From positions 26,589,519 through 26,653,518 of the forward strand of contig CM049306.1 of the NCBI GenBank assembly GCA_026874595.1: a DNA stretch of 64,000 nt, in the 5' to 3' direction. The notes below the pieces were generated by a model that was not told the DNA's origin, did no database searches, and saw nothing but the letters and a program-made list of their open reading frames with translations. The DNA comes from Sipunculus nudus (taxonomy: Eukaryota > Annelida > Sipuncula > Golfingiida > Sipunculidae). Positions 52,961 through 63,422 of the stretch are shown here, piece by piece. The translations under genes were made by a program, and so were the position numbers. How positions within the stretch are numbered: the stretch's first letter is position 1; every line of letters begins with the position of its first letter.

Positions 52961-54180
52961 TTTAGCTCGGCTGACTGTACTGACTGTATTGGCATGGCCT
53001 TTGTCCATCTAGCCAGTGTGACTGTCCAGCAGTCTGTCTGTAAACACAGCACAAGTCAAACCATTTTTGTTTCATACCTGAAATCTGACACAGTTAGGTT
53101 TTTCTAAGTTCTCCTGGGAAAACTGAGACTGGGTCACTGCGACTTCATTTCTTTCAGAAATCAAGGAAAAACCTCTATTTTCAAGCAAAACCTAATGTTA
53201 CACTTCAAGACAGCCGAATATCAAAATAAGTTGTTTTGTTTTGTTAGCTCAGCTGACTGAAAGTCATCTGAACTAAAACAATCACTCTTTGTCTGTTGTC
53301 TGTCTGGTTGTCTGTCAGTCTGGCTCTCCATCTGTAGGGCTCTAATTTTGAGAACTTCAAATGAAGCGGTCATCTGTTTACAGGGCACAAATCCTAACCA
53401 TTGGACTTAGAATCCACTAACTTGAAATCAAGGGAGGTCTGTGAAAAATATACTTGAAAACCTGAGTTTAGGTCTCTGTTACCCATATCCTCTGAGCTAG
53501 GGGACTTAAATTGTAAGTTCTCCCCCCCTGCAAATAATCAAAAATTTGATACAAAAGCTCCAGTATCTGAATAACTAATGCATTGATTGCCATGATATTT
53601 TCCAAGCATATTGATCATGGAGTGTTTCATCAGTTCCTGCAGACTGGTGGCGCCACCTGAATTTTTCAAATTTTTACACATTTGTATCTCTATAACTTCA
53701 AATGAAGCATTTTGGTGTTGATATGGCACAAACTGTAACTGATAAATCTGGAATCTTCTAAGTGTTCATCCAGGGAGTTCATAGACAAATCTCCTTGGAA
53801 ATCTTAAATTAGGTCATGGGGACCTATATTTTGCGAATAACACTCCAAATTTTTAAGCACCTAGTGAGTCAGATTGGGCACAAATTGTATCCATTTGGCC
53901 TTTAATCTTTGACCTGACTTTCACATAAAAAATCTCTCTTGGAAACCTGAAATATGCCACTGTGACCTATTTTCTGCAAGCTGTGTGAAAGAACATAATT
54001 TTGAAAAGCTGTTAGTCAAAGGGTAGCAGCTGGATGTAGAATAAGGTCACTGTAACCTATATCTAAGGTCTCTTGGCAAATGCATGATTTTTAGCACTCT
54101 TACGGGTCATTTTACTCATTGTTCAAGGATCAGTAAATACAGCCGAGCCCCATGGCCCATGGGCCACTTGTTTATAGTGG
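52961..54180 (+). mobile_element. Family A fragments with one family D unit
   Basis: Family A 5' ends occur near 52,965 (agctcggctgactgtactga) and 53,247 (agctcagctgactgaaagtc). A D-type unit (53,340-53,690) includes ggtggcgccacct at 53,646, followed by 157-bp-type sequence. A family A-type 3' end (cagccgagccccatggccca..gggccacttg) lies at 54,140-54,171. Confidence 0.6.
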
Positions 54181-54651
54181 CATAGATATTTCCTATGTAT
54201 ATGCCTGAAATTAGCTCAATGTTATGAAATATTAAGAAACTATGGACCCAAACATAATGTACCTTGTCAAAACATCAGGAAAGTATTTATCCACTTTACA
54301 TGGTAACTGTCTTTTTCAAGCACATAACTATATTTAATATAGATTTAATTGTAGATCACAATTTTGTAAATTTTCAGCTCAGCTGACTATAAGTCATCTG
54401 AGCTGTAGTCATGGTCATGTGTCCGTCATCCCCCAAGCCGGCCATCCATCCATGCGTCAGTTAACAGGGCACGTTACCCATATCCTCTGAGCTATGGAAC
54501 CCCGTAGTACCCCACAGAATAATGGAACTTTTGATTCAAAAGCACAAGTATCTGAACAACTATTGCACTGATCACCATGATTCTTTGCATGGATATTGAT
54601 CATGGAATGATTCATCAGTTTCTGCAGTCTGATGGCGCCAACTGTATTTTT
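54181..54651 (+). repeat. Family A 5' fragment and family D unit
   Basis: Family A body sequence (54,181-54,370), a 5' hairpin agctcagctgactataagtc at 54,376, then a D-unit right part ending ctgatggcgccaactgta. This D unit is the host of the family B insertion at 54,652. Confidence 0.6.
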
Positions 54652-55494
54652 AGCAAACCTGTGAGCTTATGCGCTGGTGCTGTGTCGTGCGTCTGTGAGT
54701 CATGCGTCATCTGTACGTTTACCATAGCTATCTCAAAAACTGCAGGAGCTAGCATCACCAAATTTTTTGCAAATTATCAGTCCTCTTTAAAATTCGGATT
54801 TTGTTTATATAACTGCATTTTCTTAGATTTTTAAGGGAAAATCTTAAAAAGCTTTAAAAATCATCTTCTCTAAAACTGTCTGGCCAGATTGTCCAATATT
54901 TCCAAAAATCTCTGGAACAATCTCTCTGAATTTAGTGTGAATGGTTCAGTTTCGGTGATATTTGGCCAAGTTACGTCACCTGTCCAAAAAAGCACACTAA
55001 AATTAAAATCTCAGAAACGGCTGGAGCTGTCATCATCAAATTTTAGTGCCAATGTTTGTCACATAAGTCATATCTGAAATTGAGGTATTGGTGGCGCCAT
55101 CTACATTGATCTGTTTTTTACAGCAAAAAAGGTTACTTTGGACTCTTCTAGCCTTTACACTGTTTTTATGATGAAACTGTTAAGCTGATTGGTTTTAACT
55201 TAACAAGAATAGTTCTATGGTAGGGTTCTGCCAGTTTCATAAGAAAAGATTGGGTAAATGCAGCTTTAAAAAAGCAGTGTAGCCAATTGAAAAAGGCTTT
55301 CAGTGTATGAAAACAGATTTGACAACATGCTAAGTTTCAACATGCCCAGTCAAGAGTTCACTCATTTCAACCAGGTGAGGTCCAGACATCACCATGGCAA
55401 CTGACTTGGCTCTGTATGGCATCTAGACACATTTTCTATAAGTTTAGACATATCATGCGTCCTGCGTCATAGCTATCTCAAAAAGGGCAGGAGC

Positions 55495-55636
55495 TGTAAT
55501 ATAATGCATGTTTTACGACATGTGACTGCTTTACGTCACCGCGAGCTGACTTGCGGCATCTCACCTCCTTGTCAGCCATTTTGTATGGCGCGTGCAGTGG
55601 TTCACGCTACTTGTTTACATGAATAAATATCTTACA
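55495..55636 (+). repeat. 5' LTR of gypsy element
   Basis: 142 bp, starting tgtaatataatgcatg and ending aatatcttaca, thus TG..CA. Very short for an LTR. It is followed directly by the primer-binding-like site. Confidence 0.9.
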
Positions 55637-55655
55637 CGGTGTCAGAAGTCGGTGT
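55637..55655 (+). promoter_or_regulatory. Putative primer binding site
   Basis: The sequence cggtgtcagaagtcggtgt abuts the 5' LTR. Apart from the first base it follows the 'TGGTGTCAGAAGT' pattern, which would pair with the 3' end of a tRNA ending in ACTTCTGACACCA (Leu- or Ser-like). The tRNA assignment is tentative. Confidence 0.6.
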
Positions 55656-55733
55656 TCCCCCAGCACCTAGTGTCAAATGGACTATTGACTTGCTTGACTA
55701 CGTGAAATAAGGATATTATCCACAGGAATTACT

Positions 55734-56261
55734 ATGTCGGACGCCAATAAACCCCGGTTGAATTGGCAAGCGGCCAACTTGGAACCTGAATTTCACCGTT
55801 TCATCACTCATTGTGGCTTCATGTTCGCTGGACCTTTGAGTATCCAATCCGAGAAAGAAAAGGTAGGATACTTTATGACCTACATTGGTGATAAAGGGAG
55901 GGAGGCCTACAGTGTGTTCACTTGGGCGCCGGCTCAGGACGTTCGGCCGGCTGAAAACGAAACCCTCCAAGGTGTCATAGACAAGTTTAAACATCACTGT
56001 GTCCCAAAGAAATGTCAGATCAGAGCTACTGTTAATTTCCACAAAAGAAAACAAGAGTCGGGTGAAAGATGTGATGGTTTTGTTGTTGCCTTGCGTTTGC
56101 TAGTCAAAGACTGTGGCTACCAGGACTCTGATAGGATGTTAAGAGACTCCATTGTTCTCAGGTCCTTGCATGACGCTGTACGGGAGAAGTGTCTCAATGA
56201 AGGGGACTCTTTGACCCTAAACAAAGCTATACAAATTGGACAGAACTTTGATTTAGCCTAG
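55734..56261 (+). CDS. Gypsy gag capsid-like protein
   Basis: 175 codons starting MSDANKPRLNW. It resembles gag of metazoan gypsy elements: a helical capsid-like region with YFMTYIGDKGREAYSVFTW, later QGVIDKFKHHCVPK, then a C-terminal stretch with LRLLVKDCGY and SIVLRSLHDAVREKCL. It ends at TAG just before the nucleocapsid part, which reads in another frame 23 bases on. Confidence 0.8.
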   Translation: MSDANKPRLNWQAANLEPEFHRFITHCGFMFAGPLSIQSEKEKVGYFMTYIGDKGREAYSVFTWAPAQDVRPAENETLQGVIDKFKHHCVPKKCQIRATVNFHKRKQESGERCDGFVVALRLLVKDCGYQDSDRMLRDSIVLRSLHDAVREKCLNEGDSLTLNKAIQIGQNFDLA

Positions 56262-56283
56262 GAGAGTTTGAGGGCTATAAGTC

Positions 56284-56949
56284 ATGATGAGGACTCAACG
56301 AGTCCATTCAGTTACCAATCCCCCAGGTACAGTGTACAGGCCTAAGCCCCAGCATTCTAAATCCTCTAAGCACAAGGAGGACAGGAAATGTGGCTATTGC
56401 GGCAACAGTGACAGTCATGAAAAATGCCCAGCATGGGACAAAATATGCAGCTTCTGCTCAAAAAGAGGCCATTTCGCTGAAGTGTGTCGTAAAAGAGCAC
56501 AGTCCATTAGACGTTATCAAAGCAACCGACAACCACAGACCAATCAAGTGGTTGAGGGTAGTAGTTCAGATGAGGGTTGTGAAACTTTCAGCCACCTGAT
56601 AAATATGATCACCAATGTGGACACAAAGACCGATTGGTGGGTTGAAGTTACAGTGGACAGCAAACCACTAAAGGTACAGATAGACACTTGCGCCAACCGG
56701 TGTGTCATGCCACACAGTGTGTACAAAGAACTGTATCCAAACAAGCCTTTACTGAAGTCAGACTGCAAACTAAAATCTTACACCAACCACCCTCTTGATG
56801 TACCTGGACGAGTTACCCTACCAACTGAGTACAAAGGTAAAGTGCTCAACACAGAATATCAGGTTGTAAATGTCAGCCAAAAGCCTCTACTGTCAGGGGA
56901 GGAATGCGCTCAGCTGGGCCTTATTGAACGCATCAATATCATATCATAG
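56284..56949 (+). CDS. Gypsy nucleocapsid and protease segment
   Basis: Two zinc knuckle-like motifs: CGYCGNSDSHEKC near 56,389 and CSFCSKRGHFAEVC near 56,449. They are followed by an aspartic protease-like segment (VEVTVDSKPLKVQIDTCANR) near 56,641-56,700. The catalytic Asp-Thr is present, but the usual Gly is Cys (DTC instead of DTG), which by itself would be expected to disable the enzyme. The frame stops at 56,949. Confidence 0.8.
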   Translation: MMRTQRVHSVTNPPGTVYRPKPQHSKSSKHKEDRKCGYCGNSDSHEKCPAWDKICSFCSKRGHFAEVCRKRAQSIRRYQSNRQPQTNQVVEGSSSDEGCETFSHLINMITNVDTKTDWWVEVTVDSKPLKVQIDTCANRCVMPHSVYKELYPNKPLLKSDCKLKSYTNHPLDVPGRVTLPTEYKGKVLNTEYQVVNVSQKPLLSGEECAQLGLIERINIIS

Positions 56950-58545
56950 ACAAGTACCCAGAGCTAAAAAGGACAACTAGCACATTACCAGGCACTTACC
57001 AGATCAAAGTCGACCCTTCAGTACCTCCAGTTGTGCACGACCCAAGAAAACAACCCAAAGCCTTAGTGGATCGTATCATCCAGGAACTAAAAAATATGGA
57101 GGCCGAAGGGCACATAGCGAAGGTCAGTGAGCCAACTGATTTCGTGAGCTCAATGGTGACGGTCCTAAAGAAGGACAAAATCCGCATTGCATATACCCTA
57201 AGGACCTAAACAAAGCAATAAAACGGGAGCACTACCCAATACCAACAGTTGAGGAAGATGTCGCTTCCATGCCGCAGGATTCAAAGGTATTCTCTGTAAT
57301 TGACGCAAAATCCGGTTTCCTTCAGATTCGCTTAGACCATGCCTCGAGCATGCTTACAACCTTCAACAGCCCAGTTGGTCGATACAGATGGATCAGACTC
57401 CCCTTCGGAATTAAGTCCGCGCCAGAAGCATTCCAACGCATTGTGGGCAATATGCTCGATGGCATAACAGGTGCCAGAGCTGTCATGGACGATATTCTGA
57501 TCGCCGGGAGAAATGAGACAGAACATGATGAAACAATGAGCAAAGTGGTAGCTAAAGCCACAGAATATAAACTAAAATTGAATTTCTCAAAGTGCCAAGT
57601 GAAACTTCCCAGGGTGAAGTATGTGGGCCACATCCTCTCCATCCAAGGCCTCGAGCCAGATGACGCAAAGCTGGAGGCAGTGAAACAGATGCCACACCCC
57701 ACAGACAAGGAAGGGGTTCGTCGCTTTCTCGGTTTCATCCAATACCTTTCGAAATTCATCCCAAATGTAAGCCAAGTGGATGCACTCCTCCGAGAACTGT
57801 TATGTGCAGATATTGAACTCCACTGGGACCGTGCACAAGAAAATAGCTTCTCCAAACTGAAAGAGCTATGCTACTCAGCTCCAGTTTTAGCATACTTTGA
57901 CCCTGACAAGCCTTGCACCATTCAGTGTGAAGCGAACAGCTTTGCGCTTGGTGGAGTACTGCTCCAAGATGGACGACCGGTGGCCTATACATCACATTCA
58001 CTCAACTTGGCGGAGCAGAACTACGCACAGATAGAGAAAGAGACACTGGCGATAGTCCACTCTTGCAAGAAATTTCACTATTATATCTTCGGGAAACCAG
58101 TGACCATTGAGAGTGACCACAAACCTCTTCAATCTATCTTCCGAAAACCCCTGCTATCAGCACCGATGAGACTGCAAACCATGTTACTTCGGCTCCAGCC
58201 ATATGACCTGACAGTGACCTACAAACCCGGCAAAGATATACCTCTAAGTGATACACTCAGTCGAGCCAACTTACCAGATGACACACCAGAACTGGTACCA
58301 GAGGTGGATAATATGATCAATTTTATAGCCATAACATCATCCCGGTTTGCCCAGCTGCAACAAGCCACAGCAAACGAGCTCTCAGAACTACAAGCAATAA
58401 TCCTCACTGGGTGGCCCGATACGAAAGAGCCATTGCATCCCAAAGTGAGTGAGTACTTTAATTTCCGGGATGAACTTGCAGTCATCGATGGTGTTGTGTA
58501 TAAAGGCATGAAATTTGTGGTCCCTCCCTCAATGAGAAAACATGC
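56950..58545 (+). pseudogene. Gypsy reverse transcriptase and RNase H
   Basis: RT motifs in order: a KVDP..KQPKALVDRI start, then, after a frame change near 57,185, VIDAKSGFLQIRL, IRLPFGIKSAPEAFQRIVGN and the catalytic box as MDDILIAG at 57,487. The thumb region VRRFLGFIQYLSKFIPN follows. RNase H follows with CEANSFALGGVLLQDG, RPVAYTSHSLNLAEQNYAQI, ESDHKPLQSIF and VTYKPGKDIPLSDTLSR. Apart from the one frame change this part reads openly from 57,269 to about 58,540. Confidence 0.9.
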
Positions 58546-59719
58546 TGTCCCAGATACATGCCTCACACTTGGGCATAGTCAAATGCAAACGTCGGGCCGG
58601 AAAGGCGATGTTCTGGTCCGTTATGAACAGCCAGAACGAAGACATGGTCAGCGACTGTCCAGATTGTGCAGCATACCAAAACAGACAGGCACAGCAACAC
58701 ACAACCCATCTCCCATGGGTTGAAGTCGGAGCAGACATATTCGAATTTGAAGGCAAGCACTACTTGCTAACTGTCGACTACTTCTCAGAGTACATCAAAG
58801 TTGATTACCTACCCACATTGGAATCTGCCACCACCATAAGTGCATTAAAAGGTCAGATGTGCCGTCATGGTATCGCAGAGAGACTCCGCACCGACAACGG
58901 TCCTCAGTTCGGTTCAAGATAAACCACATTACATCATCTCCACATTATCCCAGATCCAATGGTGAGGAGGAGAGAGCGATCCAGACTGTCAAAAGACAGT
59001 GGTTTAAGTGCTCAGACAAGCACTTAGCTCTTTTGGACTACAGAACAACTCCTCTGGAGAGCTGCAGCTTGTCACCCTCGCAGCTTTGCATGGGCAGAAG
59101 ACCCAGAAACCTGCTCCTTATCAGTAGAGAACTCCTACATCCAAGACAAGCAGACATACAGTCTGCGCGTAGGAGCATGGATGCTGAGAAGGAGAGACAG
59201 CGGACCTACCATGATAGAAAAGCATGCCACTCCCTGCCCACATTAACCAGAGGAGATCCGATGTCAATGACTCCACTACTAGGCAGGAAGCAGTGGTTAC
59301 CCGCAACGGTAGTTGCCAACCATCAGAATCCGCGCTCTTACATAGTCGAGCACAGTGGCCGTAAACACAGAAGAAACCGCCGAGATCTACGAATCTCGAC
59401 TCGTACAGCAAATGAAGGTAAATCTTCCCAACATGCCAGTAGCACAATCACTTACAGTCCTACATCAGACAAAAAGGACCAGCACTCAGCTGAGGCTGAG
59501 CCTCCCGTAAGTACCCAGACAGAACCTGCTCCTGTACAACACTCCCACGATGAAGGCAGTAAGGATGCAGACGCCCAGGAATTCCTGGATCCACCACCAA
59601 TGTCGCTACACACTAACTATGATCTCGAAAACATTCGTGATCACCAGGGCTCTGTCAAGACCTCAAGGCGAGGCCGAGTGCTACAGCAGCCAAAGTACTT
59701 GCAGGACGATAAAGTGTGA
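58545..59719 (+). pseudogene. Gypsy integrase
   Basis: The N-terminal HHCC finger has HASHLG, then CPDCAAY further on. The core shows the first catalytic Asp in TVDYFSEYIKV, the second in TDNGPQFGS, and, after a frame change near 58,915, the Glu in SNGEEERAIQTVKR. A C-terminal stretch (LLGRKQWLPATVVANHQNPR, followed by SYIVEH) resembles the usual DNA-binding tail. The frame ends at 59,719. Confidence 0.85.
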
Positions 59720-60019
59720 CCTCTCTGAGGGCAGAATAATCCCACTAGCCTGTGTTTGCTACAGGGTAGTCTACCCCTGTAGTTCGCGGTCAGACATATG
59801 GCTCGCAACTGTATTGCCTTTTATTACAAAGAAATGATATGATGAACACTGTTAAGCTACTTATCATTTTTATTAATCAGTAATTCCTTAAGTTGCATAA
59901 CTTTTACCAAACACAGCTGAAGATGACTGTCAAATAACTTAAGCTGTTTTTTTATTTGTATGCACCAGTGCTGCAGTCAGGAAGGTCTCGGTGAAATCTA
60001 ACCATTTTGTTGTTTGTAA
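59720..60019. other. Gypsy 3' non-coding region
   Basis: AT-rich stretch between the integrase stop and the polypurine tract, without a further open frame such as an envelope gene. Confidence 0.6.
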
Positions 60020-60030
60020 ACAAAGGGAGA
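60020..60030 (+). promoter_or_regulatory. Polypurine tract
   Basis: The sequence aacaaagggaga lies immediately before the 3' LTR, as expected for plus-strand priming. Confidence 0.75.
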
Positions 60031-60147
60031 TGTAATATAATGCATGTTTTACGACATGTGACTGCTTTACGTTACCGCGAGCCGACTTGCGGCATCTCAC
60101 CTCCTTGTCAGCCATTTTTATGGCGCGTGCAGTGGTTCACGCCACTT
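60031..60147 (+). repeat. 3' LTR of gypsy element, truncated
   Basis: It matches the 5' LTR from tgtaatataatgc to about ggttcacgccactt, then stops; the terminal tttacatgaataaatatctt and ca are missing. The following sequence is family B. Confidence 0.85.
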
Positions 60148-60433
60148 TTAAAAATGTTCTTCTCCGAAACCATGCTGCCAAATTGTCCGTTCATCTGTCC
60201 CAATAATCCTCCCTGTCAAAAAGAACATATCCGAAATATCCTGACTGATTTTAAAGACACGTTTTAAAATTTCCTAGCCTGAAATGTGCAGGTCTGAAAC
60301 ATCCCTTTGGCTGAAATCATGATGATGAAGGTAGATATGCAGGACATAAGAGGATCAATATTAAATTTTAAAAATAACCCTCCATTCATACTCCTAAACT
60401 TTTCACAGGTTCGCATTAGGCCTGTAGGCCTTG

Positions 60434-60765
60434 TTTCGATTTTTAAGAATGTTTTCTCTATTTTTGAAACCTCAAGCTGCAGTCATCTGTTAACAGGGCA
60501 CAAATCTTAACGACCAGACCTAGAATCTTCTCTTTTGACATTCTGGGAGGCCCATGAAAATTTTCTGTGGAAACCTGGAATAAGGTCTCTGTTACCCATA
60601 TTCTTAGATATATCGGGCTCAGAAGTACCCTCCCAGAATAAATTTGATACAAATGCTCAAGTATTTGAACAACTAATACATTGATCACCCTGATTCTTTG
60701 CATGGATATTGATCATGGAATGTTCAATCAGTTTCTGCAGACTGGTGGCGCCACATGCAATTTTT
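60434..60765 (+). repeat. Family D unit
   Basis: Single unit from 'tctctatttttgaaacctc' to 'ctgcagactggtggcgccac', then atgcaattttt, where family A inserts. Confidence 0.8.
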
Positions 60766-63422
60766 AGCTCAGCTGACTATAAGTCATCTGAGCTATAGTC
60801 GTGGTCCATTGTCCGTCGTCCGTCCGTCTGTCTGTCCGTCTGTCCGTCCGGATGTTCGTCCGTAAGACTGGCACGCTTCGACACCATTCGACCTACGAAT
60901 CTGAAATTCGCTATACAGTTAGATGTCCCCAAAATCTCCTACCATGCTGAAAATTGGTTCAATAGGACTTCGTTCCTTTGAGATATTAAGGAAAAACCTC
61001 AATTTTTTATTAGAAATCTATTTTCACACTTTAGGACTGCCTGATATCAAAACCACTGATCTAGTTTTCTTCATATTTACCATAAATATTCCTCTATATA
61101 GTTCCTATGAACATGCCAGAAATTAAGTCAGTATTATTTAATTTAAAAAAGTTATGGGCCCAAACATATTGGACTTAGTAAAAAAATCAGGAAAGATATT
61201 TGGTCACTTAAGACCAAAAATGTTAAAGGTTGGGCATTTTTTTTCAGTAATACAACTTGAATTGATCAAAATTTAATTGTATACCAAAAATTAGATCAAA
61301 ATCTTTTAAATTTTTTTAAATATTGGCAAAAATATAAAATTGGTACCTTAAACTTTGCCCAAGTTTGACCATGGCACGTTTTTTTCCTGTAAGTACTGTG
61401 GATTTAATTTTCACAGCATGTTTTTGTAAGTATTTTGTCTGTCAACACCAAAAATTTGAAACCAGTTGATCAAAAACTGTAGATTTTATTCAAGTTTTCA
61501 AGCACCATGTCACATCAATTTTACATCAAGCTAGTGTTATGCAGTTTGGTAGAGCTCAGCTTCCCAGCTTCAGCTCTAAGTTCCTTTAATTTTGCATACA
61601 GTTAGATGTCTCCAAAATCCCCTACCATGCCAAGAATTTGATCACTAGGACTTTATTCCTTCAAAATATTAATGAAAAACTTCATTTTTCCATTAAAAAC
61701 CCATTGTTCCACTGTGAGACTGCCTAATATCAAAACCACTGATCTGACTTTGATCATATATAATATACATATTTTTCTATACATTCGCTATGCACATGCC
61801 AGAAATGTCAGTATTGCGTAATTGTTTTAAGTTATGGGCCCAAACATAATGCACTTTTTAAAAAATCAAGAAATATATTTACTCCCTTAACAAGAGGATT
61901 GCTGAAGCTAGAGCCTTTTTGTCAGGGATGTAACATTATTTAATCAAGATTCAATTGAATGCCAAAAATTAGTTCTGAATTTTTCAAATTTTATAAGTTA
62001 TTTGTATAAATATAAAATTAGTACCTTAAATTTTGCCCAACTTTGACCATGGCACGTTTGTTTCCTGAGAGCACTGTTGATATAATTTTCATATTATGCA
62101 CACATAAGGATTTCATCTTTGTAGTTTAGAAAGCTGAAAGATATTAGGCAAAAATTGTAGCTTTTATTAATGTTTTTATGAGACCATGTCAGACCCAGGC
62201 TTAATCCAGCCCCTCTTCAGTCACCTGTATGTTGACCTTGTTGACCTTTCATCAGATTATGCATGCTTGAGCGAAGCATACACTGGAGCAGCCAGGCAGC
62301 TGATGCCCAGCCACAGTTGATCCAGGTGTCCGACCCAACTCATCTGGTAGTTGTTTTGAAAAACAAAATAACAATTAACAATAAATTTATAATGTATTTT
62401 TTTTATAACAAATTAAAGAAAAATTTATAGAAAAGGAATTTGTTAGTTTATGAGTAACAGAAAATTAACTTGCAGTTACTGATGATGTAAGAATCTTGTA
62501 TGGATGGATAGAATGTCAATGTCAATGTTATTCCAAATAACACCATGCAGTCACCTATGGTATATTTTCAGTGAAATTTTAATGATAAAAAAATAAATCA
62601 TATTATTTATTACTAATCATTAGGGATCATATGAAGGAAATTACTGATAGACAAAGATGCAGTTGATAATATTAATCTAGATTCCTACTGTGTCTAGTGT
62701 GTAGATTGATGTGAAAGTAGTCCAAAGTGAATATATTACATTTATTTTTTTTTAACATAAATAAAAGCCATTAAACCAGGTACTTATGATCATTATTTAA
62801 ATTTGTGAATTTTGTATATTCTGGATTCTCAACATCATTGTTTGGCTAAAACTGAATAAATACTAGACATGGTGCGAATGCTTTGCAAATGTATTTGAAT
62901 ACGAATATGAATATGTACTGCATTAAAAAATTGTATTGCATAAGAATGGGAATTCAGGTAAAAATGAAAGTATTTGAATACCAGTGCAGATACTTTCAAA
63001 ATGTATTCATGGATGCATTCATGAATATATTCTATAATATTATTTCAATAATCATTTCAGTTATACTTTTTTTTTAAATCATATGTTTTTCTTATTATTT
63101 TTTAAAATAAAAATTATATTGGCACAATATTTGTTATTAAATTTTAATAAATAGTTAAACTCTTTTATTATATGTGCTGCTTATAAGTTATATGGCCAAG
63201 TCAAAATCTGTGTGACAATAGCACTCCATTTGTTAATAAAATAAATGAAATCAATCCTCTTCCCTGCTCCAAAGATACTATCAAAATCATACATAAGTTA
63301 AACACCAACAACTCATCATAAAGCTTATTTTTATTACCACACAAAACAAGCATGTGCCTCTTTCCCAAATCATATTTTTTATCATATATAACAGCTGAGT
63401 GCCGTGACCCATGGGTCCCTTG
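60766..63422 (+). mobile_element. Family A element, full-length 2.66-kb copy with clean boundaries
   Basis: It starts agctcagctgactataagtc and ends catgggtcccttg. The host is a family D unit: left flank ggcgccacatgcaattttt, right flank tttttaattttttacaattt. The unoccupied form (gcgccacgtgcaatttttta followed by attattac) is present at 43,320-43,350. Insertion was therefore into a T run with little or no duplication. The body aligns with 9,655-12,334 throughout. Confidence 0.9.

Larger units (their letters stand above)
55495..60147 (+). mobile_element. Ty3/gypsy LTR retrotransposon, degraded
   Basis: It has short LTRs, a primer-binding-like site, gag, zinc knuckles, protease, reverse transcriptase, RNase H, integrase and a polypurine tract in the canonical gypsy order. 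Frame changes at several points (near 56,255, 56,945, 57,185, 58,545 and 58,915) make it inactive. The LTRs differ at three substitutions and one indel over about 117 compared bases, so it is moderately young. The 3' LTR lacks its last 25 bases or so, and no target duplication is evident, so the right end is a secondary deletion. Confidence 0.9.
54652..60433 (+). mobile_element. Family B element carrying an LTR retrotransposon
   Basis: The 5' end is agcaaacctgtgagcttatg and the 3' end cacaggttcgcattaggcct followed by gtaggccttg. It is inserted in a T run of a family D unit, which resumes at 60,434 (tttcgatttttaag..tctctatttttg). The gypsy element at 55,495-60,147 splits it at caggagc / aaaatgttcttc, with part of family B missing. 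Confidence 0.75.

Noticed and set aside
59720-60019. Envelope gene of a retrovirus-like element
   Set aside because: The stretch after integrase is short, AT-rich and without an open frame.
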